Source: Frankiaceae bacterium
GTDB lineage: Bacteria; Actinomycetota; Actinomycetes; Frankiales; Frankiaceae
Length of the DNA stretch: 32,799 nucleotides
Assembly: GCA_017882765.1 (NCBI GenBank)
Contig: JADGOW010000006.1
Location: forward strand, 1-32,799
Reading direction: 5' to 3'
The notes beneath the pieces were generated by a model. That model searched no databases, was not told where the DNA came from, and was given only the letters and a program-made list of their open reading frames with translations. The translations under genes were made by a program, and so were the position numbers. This document shows positions 31,080-32,799 of the stretch, one piece after another; position 1 is the first letter of the stretch; every line of letters starts with the position of its first letter.

Positions 31080-31231
31080 GGCCGCGGTCGACCTCCTCTG
31101 AGCATGGGGTTAACTCGCCCACTGCGCCGAGCAGGCTCCCCTCGGGAGGGAGGCTTCGGGTGGGCAGACCCTCAGTCTCGCACCGGGGCGCGACGTTTCG
31201 GCCCTGCCGCGGCCGTGGCGCGAGGGACCGG

Positions 31232-32734
31232 TCAGTACGTGCACGCGTTGGCAGGGTCCGCCGCGGTCACTTGCGGCGGGCTCAGCGATGTGGGCAAGGC
31301 CGACGGGGCGGGCGCCGGCGGGAGCGCGCTGGATGGCGCGGCAGCCGGCGCACCGGGGGCGGCGACGTGCACCAGCGACGTGAACGAGCTGCCGACCACA
31401 AGGACGATTCCCGCCGCCGCCGGGTCCTCGCGCAGCTGGGCGCCGGGGACTGCCGCCGCGACGGTGCGGGCGGCCTCGACCGAACCCGGTGGGTAGCTCA
31501 CGACCGAGTCGGCGTAGTCATGGCGGTCGGCGTTGGCATAGGCACCCACGTGGAAACCCTGGGCCGCGAGGCCTTGAGTGACGCTTCGCGCGATGCCGGG
31601 TGTCCCACTGCCGTTCTGCACCGTCACCGTCACCGCCGCCGGGGCCACCGTCACCGGCCTGCCGTCACCTGCGGTCGGACCCGGACTGGGCGAGGCGGCT
31701 GGCGACTGCGACTGCGACGATGGACGCAGCGGAGCGAAGAACGCGTCCACCGCTGGCTGGTCGTACATCAGGACCGAGCCGATTCCCCGCAGCTCCCAGA
31801 ACCCGTTGGCGTCCCGGAAGGTGCCGGGATCGGTGCTGCGGAGCTCTCGCACGGGGATGGTTGCAAAATGGATTTTGGCTGCATCGTTGCCGCGCAGCCG
31901 CCCGCTCAGCGACACCAGATCCCGTACGGACGTCGCGTCGTCGGTGGTCAGCGAGGACGCGGCCGAGTTCGCCAGCGACAGCAGCCGGTCCGGGTGGAAC
32001 AGATTGCTGCTGGCGCTGGCCTTGCGGAACACCGCACCGAGGAACTGCTGCTGGCGCTGGATTCGGGCCAGGTCGCCGCGGGGCAGACCGTGACGCTGCC
32101 GCACGAACGCCAGCGCCTGCGTCCCGTCGAGGTGGTTCATACCGGGATGACCGTGGAAACCGCTGAAGTCGTCGTTGAGGTTGTCGAACCCGACGGCCTT
32201 GCGCACGCAGACATCCACACCGCCGATCGCGTCGGTCATGCGCTGGAAACCGGCGAGATCGATCTGGACGTAGTGGTCGACGCGCACGTCGCTCAGGCGC
32301 TCCACCGTCTGCACGAGCAGCGCCGGGCCGCCCAGATCGAGGGCCACGTTGATGCGATTGCGGCCCTCGGGGTGGGGCCGCCCGGACGGGTCGGTGTAGG
32401 CGGGGATGGTCACCACCGTGTCGCGCGGGAAGGAGATCAGCGTCGTCGTGCCGTCGCTGTCCAGGTGCGCCAGGATGAGCGAGTCGGAGCGCTGGCCGGT
32501 GACGTGGTCGCGCCCGTTCCCCTGGTACGTCGAGCCGGTGCCCGCGCGGCTGTCGGAGCCGACGAGAAGGTAGTTCTGGTCGCCGGCGGCCCCGGCCGGC
32601 CGCAGCCCGCCGGGCAGGTGGAACCTGCCGATCTGGCCGTCGTAGTACTTGTAGATCACCCAGCCGCCCAGGGAAATCACGAGCGTGCCCACCGACAGCG
32701 CGATAGCGACCCGTCGCAGCCAGCGCCGCAGCAC
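31232..32734 (-). CDS. LCP-family (LytR-CpsA-Psr) protein with LytR C-terminal domain
   Basis: N-terminal TM, NYLLVGSDSRAGTG, RSDSLILAHLDSDGTTTLISFPRDTVVTIP, LDGTQALAFVRQRHGLPRGDLARIQRQQQFL; C-terminal VTVQNGSGTPGIARSVTQGLAAQGFHVG. Confidence 0.95.
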   Translation of the reverse strand: MLRRWLRRVAIALSVGTLVISLGGWVIYKYYDGQIGRFHLPGGLRPAGAAGDQNYLLVGSDSRAGTGSTYQGNGRDHVTGQRSDSLILAHLDSDGTTTLISFPRDTVVTIPAYTDPSGRPHPEGRNRINVALDLGGPALLVQTVERLSDVRVDHYVQIDLAGFQRMTDAIGGVDVCVRKAVGFDNLNDDFSGFHGHPGMNHLDGTQALAFVRQRHGLPRGDLARIQRQQQFLGAVFRKASASSNLFHPDRLLSLANSAASSLTTDDATSVRDLVSLSGRLRGNDAAKIHFATIPVRELRSTDPGTFRDANGFWELRGIGSVLMYDQPAVDAFFAPLRPSSQSQSPAASPSPGPTAGDGRPVTVAPAAVTVTVQNGSGTPGIARSVTQGLAAQGFHVGAYANADRHDYADSVVSYPPGSVEAARTVAAAVPGAQLREDPAAAGIVLVVGSSFTSLVHVAAPGAPAAAPSSALPPAPAPSALPTSLSPPQVTAADPANACTY

Positions 32735-32799
32735 CGACGGCCGAGACCCTCGGCGGGCAGGCGTCGGACGGTAAGAGGCGGGCGAGCCTGCCGGCCGCT

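Noticed and set aside
28770-31496. 908-aa plus-strand ORF opposite dnaE
   Set aside because: Antisense shadow ORF from high-GC codon bias; dnaE on the other strand is unambiguous.

Overview
High-GC actinobacterial window, coding almost throughout. Core content on the minus strand is amino-acid biosynthesis: hisD-hisC-hisB-hisH-priA(hisA)-hisF (20965→15811) and hisI-trpE-Trp-region membrane protein-GGDEF protein (4726→286). About 10.5 kb of other genes separates hisF from hisI: an LLM/F420-type oxidoreductase, a RES/Xre toxin-antitoxin pair, small stress-type proteins, a GNAT protein, a heterodimeric ABC exporter and a 2-hydroxyacid dehydrogenase. Upstream lie an asparagine-synthase gene, leuA with its downstream membrane protein, a DUF6308-like protein, dnaE and an LCP-family (LytR-CpsA-Psr) protein. 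The most interesting signals are: (i) an asparagine synthetase fused to a coenzyme-F420:glutamate-ligase-like (CofE-like) domain; (ii) two matching upstream modules with DosR/DevR-like boxes, in identical internal spacing, in front of two different small stress-type genes; (iii) a Leu-run leader peptide (MFALLLLSRRGGGLS*) upstream of leuA, consistent with attenuation; (iv) complementary active-site degeneracy across the two ABC exporter subunits; (v) a collagen-like GPA repeat in the N-terminus of HisD; (vi) an alpha/beta-hydrolase gene relic beside the TA module. All assignments come from reading the sequence and supplied translations; no database search was run.
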